In this document: in pieces, positions 1 through 7,012 of the stretch
Position numbering within the stretch: the stretch's first letter is position 1
Layout: each line of letters opens with the position of its first letter
Source of the DNA: Fredricksoniimonas sp964643325
GTDB taxonomy: Bacteria > Omnitrophota > Gorgyraeia > Zapsychrales > Fredricksoniimonadaceae
Assembly: GCA_964643325.1 (NCBI GenBank)
Contig: CAZXSE010000005.1
Span: 21,555-85,554 of the forward strand
DNA length: 64,000 nucleotides
Direction: 5' to 3'
Position numbers and translations under genes: made by a program
Notes under the pieces: generated by a model
What the model saw: the letters and a program-made list of their open reading frames with translations, nothing else
Databases searched by the model: none
Told to the model about the DNA's origin: nothing

Positions 1-1
1 G

Positions 2-208
2 GCCCCTTTGTATGTGAAGAAAGAGGACGTTCCGGCGGATGCGCTTGCGGGCGGGGCTGACGTCAAGGCTGTCTGCCTTCTGGAACAGCCCTTTGTCAAG
101 GACGGGTCAAAGTCCGTGCAGGATTTGCTGAATGAACTTGTGGCCAAGATCGGCGAGAATATCGTGATCGGCCGTTTCATGCGTTACAAGATCGGCGAAG
201 CTGCCTGA
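2..208 (+). CDS. tsf: Elongation factor Ts, C-terminal end (partial)
   Basis: This is the last 68 codons of a gene that begins before the window. The reading frame is open from base 2, and the residues APLYVKKEDVPAD match the C-terminal part of EF-Ts, the nucleotide exchange factor that recycles EF-Tu-GDP during elongation. The tail (DLLNELVAKIGENIVIGRF) matches the family's final helix region. The next gene, pyrH, follows after 40 bases and then frr, the common bacterial order rpsB-tsf-pyrH-frr, which supports the call. The internal TTG at base 8 is not a start. Confidence 0.93.
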   Translation, partial: APLYVKKEDVPADALAGGADVKAVCLLEQPFVKDGSKSVQDLLNELVAKIGENIVIGRFMRYKIGEAA

Positions 209-248
209 TCCGGACATTGTCGTAACAAGCGTTGATCAAGGAGGTCTT

Positions 249-971
249 GTGCCTTCCAAAAAGCCTGTTTATAAAAGGATACTCCTGAAGCTCAGCGGCG
301 AGGCGCTGCAGGGCAAACAGGGGCATGGTATTGACGCGGACGTATGCGCGGGGTTTGCGGCGCAGATCAAGGAAGTGCACGCCATGGGCGTGCAGGTGGC
401 GCTTGTCGTCGGGGCCGGGAACATCTTCCGCGGGCAGTTCGAATCCAAGCGTTTCGACCTTGACCGTTCTGTGGCAGATTACATGGGCATGCTGGCTACG
501 GTCCTTAACGGCCTGGCCTTGCAGAACGCCCTCGAGCATCTGGGTGTCCCGACGCGGGTCATGACGGCCATTGCCATGCATGCCATTGCCGAGCCGTATA
601 TCGTGCGGCGCGCGCTCCGTCATCTTGAGAAAGGGCGGGCGGTCATTTTTGTGGCAGGTACGGGAAATCCGTTCTTTACCACCGATACGGCGGCGGCCCT
701 GCGGGCGAGCGAGATCAAGGCCGAGGTCATCATGAAGGCCACGAAGGTCGATGGGATCTATTCGGCCGATCCCATGAAGGATAAGAACGCGGTCAAGTAT
801 GACCGCCTTAAGTTCATGGATGTCCTGAAGAAGAACCTGAAGGTCATGGATTCGACGGCGATCAGCATGTGCATGGATAACGCACTGCCGATCCATGTGT
901 TCAATCTGATGCAGGAAGGCAATATCAAGAAGGCCGTCCTGGGCGAGGATATAGGAACGCTGGTCAGTTGA
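249..971 (+). CDS. pyrH: UMP kinase
   Basis: PyrH phosphorylates UMP to UDP with ATP in the cytoplasm, the committed step to UTP and CTP. It has the amino-acid-kinase fold: LKLSGEAL at 13-20, VGAGNIFRG at 54-62, GTGNPFFTTDTAAALRA at 137-153 and VDGIYSADP at 167-175. The 240-residue length is normal for the family. The start is GTG with a strong Shine-Dalgarno AAGGAGG about 5 bases upstream. It lies between tsf and frr in the usual translation operon. Confidence 0.97.
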   Translation: MPSKKPVYKRILLKLSGEALQGKQGHGIDADVCAGFAAQIKEVHAMGVQVALVVGAGNIFRGQFESKRFDLDRSVADYMGMLATVLNGLALQNALEHLGVPTRVMTAIAMHAIAEPYIVRRALRHLEKGRAVIFVAGTGNPFFTTDTAAALRASEIKAEVIMKATKVDGIYSADPMKDKNAVKYDRLKFMDVLKKNLKVMDSTAISMCMDNALPIHVFNLMQEGNIKKAVLGEDIGTLVS

Positions 972-1001
972 CCCGGGAGCGGGTCTGAAAAGGGGGACTG
1001 T

Positions 1002-1562
1002 ATGGGCGTCAAAGAGACCATTACCGAGACGGAAACAAGGATGAAGAAGGCGCTGGACTCCGTTGTCCGTGAGTTCGGCGAGGTGCGTACGGGCCGCGCG
1101 CATCCCGGGCTTGTCGAGGACATGCAGGTCGATTATTATGGGACCATGACGCCGCTTAAGCAGATGGCCGCGGTATCATCGCCGGACGCCAGTTGCCTGA
1201 TCATTCAGCCGTGGGACCCGAGCGCTCTTGCCGAGATCGAGAAGGCGGTGTTGAATTCTAAATTGGGGATCACGCCCAACAATGATGGTAAGGTCATCCG
1301 CCTGGTCGTTCCCGCGCTTTCCGAGGAGCGACGCAAGGAAATGGCAAAAGTGACCAAGGACATTGCGGAGAAGGGGCGGGTATCGCTGCGCATGATCCGC
1401 CGTGAAGCGAACGACAAGATCTCTAAGATGAAGAAAGATAACAGTATTTCTGAGGATGATAATACCAAAGGGCAGGAAGTCATCCAGAAGTTGACCGATA
1501 AGTACATCAAGGATGTTGACACGCTTCTTGAAAAGAAGAATAAAGAGCTTTTGAATATTTGA
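1002..1562 (+). CDS. frr: Ribosome recycling factor
   Basis: RRF works with EF-G to split post-termination ribosomes. The protein has 186 residues, the typical length. It contains VRTGRAHPGLVE near residues 28-39, LIIQPWDPSALAEIEKAV in the middle and the long C-terminal helix ending in a Lys-rich tail, all characteristic of the family. The ATG is preceded by AAGGGGGA. It follows pyrH by 30 bases, and tRNA-Lys begins 22 bases after its stop, so the tRNA may be read from the same transcript. Confidence 0.97.
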   Translation: MGVKETITETETRMKKALDSVVREFGEVRTGRAHPGLVEDMQVDYYGTMTPLKQMAAVSSPDASCLIIQPWDPSALAEIEKAVLNSKLGITPNNDGKVIRLVVPALSEERRKEMAKVTKDIAEKGRVSLRMIRREANDKISKMKKDNSISEDDNTKGQEVIQKLTDKYIKDVDTLLEKKNKELLNI

Positions 1563-1584
1563 CGCGCCTGTTCTTTTATATTTT

Positions 1585-1660
1585 GACCCACTAGCTCATC
1601 TGGTAGAGCACAGCCCTTTTAAGGCTGGTGTGCCGCGTTCGAGTCGCGGGTGGGTCACCA
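1585..1660 (+). tRNA. tRNA-Lys (anticodon TTT)
   Basis: This is a full 76-nt cloverleaf. The acceptor is GACCCAC with GTGGGTC, the D arm GCTC/GAGC, the anticodon arm CAGCC-CTTTTAA-GGCTG with TTT at positions 34-36, and the T arm CCGCG-TTCGAGT-CGCGG. CCA is encoded at 1658-1660. No clear promoter lies between frr and the tRNA; a TTGACG and a TATATT are present but only 12 bases apart. Confidence 0.96.
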
Positions 1661-1761
1661 TTCTTTCCATAGCGCGCAAAACATTTTACCCGTAAGGGAG
1701 AATGTTTTGCGCTTATGGGAGAAAGAATGGTGACTCTGAAATTGCTCCGTCAATTTCAGAG
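1655..1761 (+). repeat. Two-hairpin tail attached to tRNA-Lys
   Basis: The first hairpin starts inside the tRNA: TCACCATTCTTTC (1655-1667) is the perfect inverse of GAAAGAATGGTGA (1721-1733). Inside it, GCGCAAAACATT pairs with AATGTTTTGCGC, and ACCC with GGG around GTAA. It is followed by a second hairpin, CTCTGAAATTG (1734-1744) with CAATTTCAGAG (1751-1761), loop CTCCGT. The GGTG before the second hairpin can pair either back to the tRNA CACC or forward to CACC at 1762-1765, so the two structures compete. The layout recurs after tRNA-Met at 60834-60938. Confidence 0.8.
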
Positions 1762-1810
1762 CACCGTTTATTTAATTAATTTTTGTTCTTTGAAGCAAAT
1801 TATGGTGGAA

Positions 1811-1858
1811 GCTCCGAAGAAGTGGGGTGCCGTAGGCACCCAGCACATTCTTCGGAGC
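1811..1858 (+). repeat. Structured repeat, copy A
   Basis: An 11-bp stem (GCTCCGAAGAA with TTCTTCGGAGC) is followed by a bulged A, GTG/CAC, a 2-nt AG bulge, a 7-bp stem GGGTGCC/GGCACCC and a GTA loop. Copy B at 1888-1935 has exactly the same topology with different paired bases, so these are two members of one structured family. Function unknown. Confidence 0.75.
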
Positions 1859-1887
1859 GATTTGCCAAGAATTCTCTTTTAGCGGAA

Positions 1888-1935
1888 GCTTCGAAAGAGT
1901 GGGGCGCTGAAAGCGCCCGGCACATTTTTCGAAGT
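1888..1935 (+). repeat. Structured repeat, copy B
   Basis: The stem GCTTCGAAAGA pairs with TTTTTCGAAGT (two G-T wobbles), then a bulged A, GTG/CAC, a 2-nt GG bulge, the 7-bp stem GGGCGCT/AGCGCCC and a GAA loop. Compared with copy A, the inner stem changes T-A to C-G and C-G to T-A while staying paired, which is the pattern left by selection on structure or by copying of a palindromic element. Confidence 0.75.
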
Positions 1936-1961
1936 GATCGTTAAAGAATTCTTTAACGATC
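1936..1961 (+). repeat. 26-nt perfect palindrome before tRNA-Leu
   Basis: Thirteen bases, GATCGTTAAAGAA, are followed immediately by their exact inverse with no loop. It abuts copy B and ends one base before tRNA-Leu. A second loopless 26-nt palindrome of different sequence lies at 11632-11657. Confidence 0.8.
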
Positions 1962-1962
1962 A

Positions 1963-2044
1963 GGGCGGGTGGCGGAATTGGGAGACGCGCCAGACTTAGG
2001 ATCTGGTCCCGCAAGGGATGGAGGTTCAAGTCCTCTCTCGCCCA
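1963..2044 (+). tRNA. tRNA-Leu (anticodon TAG)
   Basis: This is an 82-nt class II tRNA. The acceptor is GGGCGGG with CTCGCCC (one G-T), the anticodon arm CCAGA-CTTAGGA-TCTGG with TAG at 34-36, a variable arm TCCCGCAAGGGA, and the T arm GGAGG-TTCAAGT-CCTCT. The discriminator is A at 2044. CCA is not encoded, unlike tRNA-Lys and tRNA-Met in this window. Its 3' terminal 18 bases recur at 2157-2174. Confidence 0.95.
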
Positions 2045-2074
2045 TGATTTGGATCTTGCGTTTGTTCTTGGCAA

Positions 2075-2174
2075 GAGAGGACTTGAAGGAGCCTCGCTGG
2101 ACGCGACGAATAGGAGCGTCCATAGGCGAGGCGGATGGCCGACCCCGAAGGGGTGCCAAGTCCTCTCCCGCCCA
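2075..2174 (+). repeat. Branched structured element repeating the tRNA-Leu 3' end
   Basis: GAGAGGACTTG (2075-2085) pairs with CAAGTCCTCTC (2157-2167), closing a multibranch region. Inside are GCCTCGC-TGGACGC with GCGTCCA-TA-GGCGAGGC, and GGCCGACCCC-GAA-GGGGTGCC. The 3' strand plus following bases, CAAGTCCTCTCCCGCCCA (2157-2174), copies the last 18 bases of tRNA-Leu (2027-2044) with one change. The 5' strand GAGAGGACTTGAA is also a perfect inverse of tRNA bases 2025-2037, so it could pair with the tRNA instead. Confidence 0.7.
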
Positions 2175-2192
2175 CGGTTTTGCTCTTAAGGG

Positions 2193-2220
2193 TTGACTAA
2201 CTTGTTCGGGATGCTAGAAT
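2193..2220 (+). promoter_or_regulatory. Sigma70-type promoter for tRNA-Gly
   Basis: TTGACT (2193-2198) and TAGAAT (2215-2220) are separated by 16 bases. The tRNA-Gly gene starts 42 bases after the -10. Confidence 0.6.
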
Positions 2221-2262
2221 ATTGCATCATTTTCGTTCTTTTTGATATTTGTTCGCTTATCT

Positions 2263-2336
2263 GCGGCGGTAATTCAGTTGGCTAGAATGCCACCTTGCCA
2301 AGGTGGATGTCGAGGGTTCGAACCCCTTCCGCCGCT
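2263..2336 (+). tRNA. tRNA-Gly (anticodon GCC)
   Basis: The acceptor is GCGGCGG/CCGCCGC, the anticodon arm CCACC-TTGCCAA-GGTGG with GCC, the T arm GAGGG-TTCGAAC-CCCTT, and the discriminator T. CCA is not encoded. Confidence 0.95.
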
Positions 2337-2367
2337 TAATTTTATTCCGCTCCGCGGAATAAAATTA
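2337..2367 (+). terminator. Hairpin directly after tRNA-Gly
   Basis: Fourteen bases from 2337 pair perfectly with 2354-2367 around a TCC loop, starting one base after the tRNA. The stem is A/T-rich outside and G/C-rich at the top. No separate T-run follows, so termination is likely but not certain. It may also belong to the set of tRNA-tail structures. Confidence 0.5.
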
Positions 2368-2433
2368 TCCTTGAGGCCCCGGGCCGAATGGGATAATTCC
2401 TTCCTCGGAGTAACCCAGAATGGAGTCTCGTTT

Positions 2434-2904
2434 ATGAAGATCACCGACTTTCTTTGTTGCGATGCTGTTGCCGCCGACCTGAAATCCACTACAAAAAAAG
2501 ATCTTATCGAAGAAATGGTGACCATGATGGTCGAGGCCGGTGCTTTTGAAAAAAAGAACAAGGCCAAGATCATTGACGTCCTCATGGCCCGTGAAGCCCT
2601 TGGCTCCACCGCGATCGGGCAGGGCATTGCTATCCCGCACGGCAAGACCGATTGCGTGGACAAGCTTGTCGCCGGGCTTGCCATCAGCAAGAAAGGCATC
2701 GACTTTGACGCTCTCGACGGAGAGCCCGCTTATATTTTCTTTCTTCTTGCCGCCCCGATGGATTCGGCCGGCCCGCATCTCAAGGCGCTCGCGCGCGTGT
2801 CCAGGCTCCTGAAGGACAAGTATTTCCGCGAGAGCCTCAAGTCCGTCAAGGACAAGAAAGAGATCCTCGAGCTTATTGCGCGCGAAGACGCACAGATCGG
2901 CTGA
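2434..2904 (+). CDS. ptsN: PTS EIIA domain protein, PtsN type
   Basis: This is a single-domain EIIA of the fructose/nitrogen type, 156 residues. The phosphorylated histidine is H69 in GIAIPHGKT. REALGSTAIGQ precedes it, and the strand AYIFFLLAAP follows as in the family. It would accept phosphate from HPr. The ATG at 2434 has GGAG 8 bases upstream; a longer in-frame opening runs back through tRNA-Gly and is not credible. It heads a cluster with yvcK, ptsH and ptsI, and no EIIB or EIIC is present, so it probably has a regulatory rather than a transport role. Confidence 0.85.
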   Translation: MKITDFLCCDAVAADLKSTTKKDLIEEMVTMMVEAGAFEKKNKAKIIDVLMAREALGSTAIGQGIAIPHGKTDCVDKLVAGLAISKKGIDFDALDGEPAYIFFLLAAPMDSAGPHLKALARVSRLLKDKYFRESLKSVKDKKEILELIAREDAQIG

Positions 2905-2946
2905 CCCTGCCGCTCTGGCGGCGTGTAACAATCTGGTAGAACGATA

Positions 2947-4191
2947 ATGTCCAGCAATCTGTTCAAGTGGCTGTATCCCGGCATGCAGGTCAAGCGGTGG
3001 GTGTTCATATCGCTGATCGGGATCTGCATTGTGGCCCTGGGCGCGTATTTTGCTGCGTATCCGGACCCTTTTGTCAGCAGTTTTGGCGTTATTATTGTCC
3101 TGTGCGGCATCATTTTTACGGCCATGGGCATTGGCAAGATGACGATCTCGCTGATCACGATCTTTTTGCCCAGGCGTGAACAGGATCTTGTCAACATTTT
3201 GTACCAGAAGCGCTTCTTGGAGCGCGGCCCGAAGATCGTGGCGATCGGCGGAGGACACGGGCTTTCGAATCTGTTGTTGGCGCTCAAGGAATATACGGCC
3301 AATATTACGGCGATCGTGACGGTCGCTGACAGCGGCGGGTCGTCGGGGCGGCTGCGTGAGCAGTTCGACATCGTGGCCCCGGGTGATATCCGTAACTGCC
3401 TGGTCGCCCTTGCCGACGCGCCGGGTATCATGGGGGAGCTCTTTCAGTACCGTTTTCCCGAGACCTCGGAGCTCAAGGGGCACAATTTTGGCAATCTTTT
3501 TCTGACGGCTCTTTTTGAGGTGGGCAACCGGGATTTTCGTCAGGCGGTCGAACTGACCAGCAAGGTCCTTGCGATCCGCGGTAAGGTTGTCCCGTCCACT
3601 GTTTCGAACGTGCATCTGGTGGCGCGTTACCGTGACGGCAAGGAAGCGCAGGGTGAAGCCAGGATCCCGCGTTCAGGCGTGCCGATCGAGCGGGTTTTTC
3701 TGAACCCGGCGGACGCTGCGCCGACCGAAGAGGCGATCGAGGCGATCAAGGAGGCGGATGTCATCATTCTTGGCCCCGGGAGTTTGTACACGAGCGTGCT
3801 GCCGAATCTGGTCATCCGGGGCGTTCCGGAGGCGATCGCGGCATCAACGGCGTTCAAGATCTATGTGTGCAACGTGATGACCCAGCAGGGCGAGACGGAA
3901 TCATATACGGCCAGCGATCATGTCAAGGCGCTGGTGGAGCACACCAGCCGGGATATTATTGACGGCGTTGTTGTCAACGGCAGCGATGTCAGCAGCAGCG
4001 AGGCCCTGGCGCGTTATCGCCGGGAGAATTCGATCCCCGTGGAAGCGGACGCGGAGCGGATCAGGGAAATGGGGTACAAGGTGTTCCTGGAGGACATTGT
4101 CGGGGTCAATGATTATGTCCGCCATGATTCGCATAAATTGACCAAAGCATTGATCGGCGCGATCGAACAGAACCGGGTGATCAGGCGTTAA
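2947..4191 (+). CDS. yvcK: YvcK/CofD-like protein with N-terminal membrane anchor
   Basis: Family members (YvcK, GlmR) bind UDP-GlcNAc and link central carbon metabolism to cell-wall precursor supply. Residues 101-114 (GGGHGLSNLLLALK), 128-137 (DSGGSSGRLR), 146-152 (GDIRNCL) and 179-189 (HNFGNLFLTAL) are the CofD-like nucleotide-binding core. Residues 1-95 carry two hydrophobic helices (about 18-37 and 45-65), absent from the roughly 320-residue Bacillus protein, so this form is probably membrane-tethered. It lies between EIIA and HPr, and its stop is one base before the HPr start. A catalytic CofD-type transferase is less likely. Confidence 0.85.
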   Translation: MSSNLFKWLYPGMQVKRWVFISLIGICIVALGAYFAAYPDPFVSSFGVIIVLCGIIFTAMGIGKMTISLITIFLPRREQDLVNILYQKRFLERGPKIVAIGGGHGLSNLLLALKEYTANITAIVTVADSGGSSGRLREQFDIVAPGDIRNCLVALADAPGIMGELFQYRFPETSELKGHNFGNLFLTALFEVGNRDFRQAVELTSKVLAIRGKVVPSTVSNVHLVARYRDGKEAQGEARIPRSGVPIERVFLNPADAAPTEEAIEAIKEADVIILGPGSLYTSVLPNLVIRGVPEAIAASTAFKIYVCNVMTQQGETESYTASDHVKALVEHTSRDIIDGVVVNGSDVSSSEALARYRRENSIPVEADAERIREMGYKVFLEDIVGVNDYVRHDSHKLTKALIGAIEQNRVIRR

Positions 4192-4192
4192 T

Positions 4193-4456
4193 ATGCCCAA
4201 GATAGAAAAGACGATAATCATCAAGTGCAAGCAAGGGCTTCATGCCCGGCCGGCGGCCATGTTCGTGCAGATCGCCCACAAGTACGCGGCGAATGTCATG
4301 ATCCGCAAGGGCGCGGAGCAGGTCAACGGCAAGTCGATCATGGGGATCCTCATGCTCGGAGCGGACCATGGCAGCGAGGTCTTCATGAGCGTTGACGGCG
4401 AGGATGCCGCAAAGATGTTCGCCGAACTGGAGGCGTATCTTGTTAAAGAAGAATAG
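4193..4456 (+). CDS. ptsH: Phosphocarrier protein HPr
   Basis: HPr carries phosphate from EI to EIIA proteins. It has 87 residues, with the phosphorylated H17 in GLHARPAA. S48 in NGKSIMGIL sits where the regulatory serine phosphorylated by HPr kinase occurs in Gram-positive and some Gram-negative bacteria, so serine control is possible; the kinase gene is not in this window. It is coupled to yvcK (1-base gap) and overlaps the ptsI start by 17 bases. Confidence 0.95.
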   Translation: MPKIEKTIIIKCKQGLHARPAAMFVQIAHKYAANVMIRKGAEQVNGKSIMGILMLGADHGSEVFMSVDGEDAAKMFAELEAYLVKEE

Positions 4457-6227
4457 GCCCGAAGTCGTTCTCAAAGGGATACCCGCGGCGCCGGGGATCT
4501 CCATTGGCCCGGCGTTCCTGATGGACCAGCAGGATTTCATTGTGCCCGAGCGCGACATCCTGCAGGAAGAGGTTGCTGTCGAGATCGCCCGCTTCGAGGA
4601 GGCTGTCAGCCATACCAAGCAGGAGATCCAGACGATCAAGGAGAAGATCGCCCTTCAAGTCGGGAGCATGGATGCTCAGATCTTCGATGCGCATCTGCTC
4701 GTCCTTGAGGACTGCATGCTCATCGATGAGGTCAAGAAGCAGATCCAGTCGGAGAAGTCCAGCGCCGAAAGCATTTTTCACCGCGTTATCAAGCGCTACG
4801 TCGAGGTCTTTGAGAAGATCCAGGATGATTATATCAAGGAGCGTTCCGCCGACGTCGAGGATGTCGGCCGCCGCGTCCTCAAGCACCTGATGGGCGAGAG
4901 CCACAGCTGTGATTTTGACCAGCTTTCTGATGATATCATCATCGTGGCCCACGATGTCTCTCCGTCGGACGCGGTCATGATGTACAACAAAAAGATCCTC
5001 GGTTTTGTGACCGATGTCGGCGGCAGGACCGCGCATACGGCGATCATCGCGAAAGCATTGGGCGTTCCGGCGGTCCTGGGATTGAAGGATGCGACGCTTC
5101 GGATCAGCAACCAGGATCCTATGATCATTGACGGCCGCAAGGGCGTGGTGATCGTTAACCCGTCGGAAGAGACCGTTCTGTTGTACCAGAAAGAGCGGGA
5201 TAAGATCGCGCAGTTCGAGGGGTCGTTCTCCAACCTCAATGATGTTCCGCCCGAGACCCAGGACGGTAGGCGCATCGCGCTGATGGCGAATTTCGAGATG
5301 GATGATGAGCTTCCTTTTGTCAAGAAGTACCGGGCGGAAGGGATAGGGCTTTACCGCACCGAGTTCTTCTACATGAACCGCCTGGACCTTCCTTCCGAGG
5401 AGGAACAGTACAGGGCCTATCGCAAGATCGCGGAAGAGATGGCCCCGAACCCGGTCATTATCAGGACCCTTGACCTTGGCGGCGACAAATTCCTTTCGAG
5501 CGGGATCCAGCTGCCGAGAGAGATGGCCCCTTTTCTGGGCGCGCGGGCCATCCGCTTATGCCTTGAGGAGACGGATGTTTTTCGCACCCAGCTGCGCGCG
5601 ATCCTGCGCGCTTCCGCCCATGGTAATGTGGGGATGATGTACCCGATGATCGCGGGCCCCGGTGAGCTGCGCGCGGCCAACAGCATCCTCAAGGGCGTCA
5701 AACAGCGCCTTCGCGAAAAGAATGTTCCCTTTAACGAGAATATGCCGATCGGCGTGATGATCGAGGTTCCTTCGGCCGCCATGACGGCGGACCTTTTGGC
5801 CAAGGAATGTAACTTTTTCAGCATTGGGACGAATGACCTGATCCAGTACACGCTGGCGGTCGATCGCACCAATGAAAAGATGGCGCAATTCTATGAGCCT
5901 GGCCATCCGGCGGTCTTGCGCCTGATCCGCCGGACCATCAGCGCGGCCCATGATGCCAACATCAAGGTCAGCCTTTGCGGAGAGATGGCCAGTGATCCGA
6001 CCCTGGCCGTGGTCCTTCTCGGGCTTGGGCTCGATTCGTTCAGCATGTCACCGGCGAGCATTCCGGCCATCAAGAGGGCGATCCGCAGCATCCGCTTCTC
6101 GGACGCCCAGGAGCTGGCGCGCCAGGCGCTCAGGTTGAGCACCGGGCAGGAGGTCGAAGAGTTCATGACCGGCGAATTGACCAAGCTGGCGCCGGACATC
6201 TATAATTACGACGGTCAGCCCAAATGA
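4440..6227 (+). CDS. ptsI: PTS enzyme I (PEP-protein phosphotransferase)
   Basis: EI takes phosphate from PEP onto a histidine and passes it to HPr. The catalytic histidine is H199 in GGRTAHTAIIAKALG. The PEP-binding barrel follows, with RTEFFYMNR, LRAILRASAHGNVGMMYPM, GTNDLIQYTLAVDR and LCGEMASDP. I chose the TTG at 4440 because GGAGG lies 6 bases upstream and the product (595 residues) starts just before the conserved KGIPAAPGISIGPA. The ATG at 4392 would add an unrelated stretch inside HPr. The stop overlaps the next gene (ATGA). Confidence 0.95.
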   Translation: MLKKNRPEVVLKGIPAAPGISIGPAFLMDQQDFIVPERDILQEEVAVEIARFEEAVSHTKQEIQTIKEKIALQVGSMDAQIFDAHLLVLEDCMLIDEVKKQIQSEKSSAESIFHRVIKRYVEVFEKIQDDYIKERSADVEDVGRRVLKHLMGESHSCDFDQLSDDIIIVAHDVSPSDAVMMYNKKILGFVTDVGGRTAHTAIIAKALGVPAVLGLKDATLRISNQDPMIIDGRKGVVIVNPSEETVLLYQKERDKIAQFEGSFSNLNDVPPETQDGRRIALMANFEMDDELPFVKKYRAEGIGLYRTEFFYMNRLDLPSEEEQYRAYRKIAEEMAPNPVIIRTLDLGGDKFLSSGIQLPREMAPFLGARAIRLCLEETDVFRTQLRAILRASAHGNVGMMYPMIAGPGELRAANSILKGVKQRLREKNVPFNENMPIGVMIEVPSAAMTADLLAKECNFFSIGTNDLIQYTLAVDRTNEKMAQFYEPGHPAVLRLIRRTISAAHDANIKVSLCGEMASDPTLAVVLLGLGLDSFSMSPASIPAIKRAIRSIRFSDAQELARQALRLSTGQEVEEFMTGELTKLAPDIYNYDGQPK

Positions 6228-6970
6228 AGGTCCTGATCCTTGCCGGCGGTTATGGCACGCGGCTGTATCCTGTGGTGAAGGATACACCAAAGGCGCTCTT
6301 GGAAGTTTGCGGCAAGACACTGATCGATCATGTTCTTGAAAAGATCGTTCCTGTCGCGGGGGTTGAGGAAGTTTGCATCGTTACCAATGATAAATTTTAT
6401 GGCCAGCTTAAGGCCTGGGCTGACGCCAAAGCCGGGCTGCCTTTTGCATTGAGGGTGATCAACGACGGGACGAAAGCCCCCGAAGAGCGCCTGGGGGCCG
6501 TGGGCGATATTTTGTTTGTGATCGAAAAAGAAAAGGATCGCGGCGACTGGCTGGTCGTCGGCAGCGACAATCTGTTCGACCAGGGGATCGTTGGGTTCAT
6601 GGTGCAGGCTGTGAAGAATGCGCCTCATGTGACCATTGGCGCCTATGATATCCGGGATATTGCGCTGGCATCGAAATACGGGGTGGTGGCTGTGGACCCC
6701 AACGGCTTGATCCTGTCGCTGGAGGAAAAGCCCAAAGAGCCCCGGACCAGCCTGATCTCGATGTGCCTGTATTATTTTCCCAAGGAGGCGCTCAGGTTCA
6801 TCCGTCGTTATGTGGATGAAACGCAGGCCACGGACACGACCGGTGGGTTCATTCAGTGGCTGTATCGCAAAAACCCGGTTTATGGTTTTAAATTTTCCGG
6901 AAAATGGTATGATATCGGAAGTTTGCAGTCGTATGACGAGGCTCAAAAGGATTTTCTGACAAAGTCCTGA
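6224..6970 (+). CDS. Sugar-1-phosphate nucleotidyltransferase
   Basis: This 248-residue protein has the NTP-transferase fold. The N-terminal LILAGGYGTRLYP and PKALLEV are the nucleotide-binding signature, DNLF near residue 105 supplies the metal-binding aspartate, and LSLEEKPKEP and the final GKWYDIGSLQSYDEA match glucose-1-phosphate thymidylyl/uridylyltransferases. It makes an NDP-sugar, but base and sugar cannot be told from sequence. It overlaps ptsI by 4 bases, which ties NDP-sugar supply to the PTS/YvcK group. Confidence 0.85.
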   Translation: MKVLILAGGYGTRLYPVVKDTPKALLEVCGKTLIDHVLEKIVPVAGVEEVCIVTNDKFYGQLKAWADAKAGLPFALRVINDGTKAPEERLGAVGDILFVIEKEKDRGDWLVVGSDNLFDQGIVGFMVQAVKNAPHVTIGAYDIRDIALASKYGVVAVDPNGLILSLEEKPKEPRTSLISMCLYYFPKEALRFIRRYVDETQATDTTGGFIQWLYRKNPVYGFKFSGKWYDIGSLQSYDEAQKDFLTKS

Positions 6971-7012
6971 ATAAAAATCCCAAACGGAAAGATCAACGAA
7001 AGGAAGGAACAC

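Noticed and set aside
2027..2174. Integrated mobile island at tRNA-Leu
   Set aside because: The repeats are only 130 bp apart with no integrase between them; the Xer gene at 20825 lies in a housekeeping context.
2242..2433. N-terminal extension of the EIIA gene
   Set aside because: The frame is open upstream but runs through tRNA-Gly and its hairpin; the ATG at 2434 has a Shine-Dalgarno and gives the family length.
6971..7012. SAM riboswitch before metK
   Set aside because: Only 42 bases are available and no paired helices of a known SAM class can be drawn.
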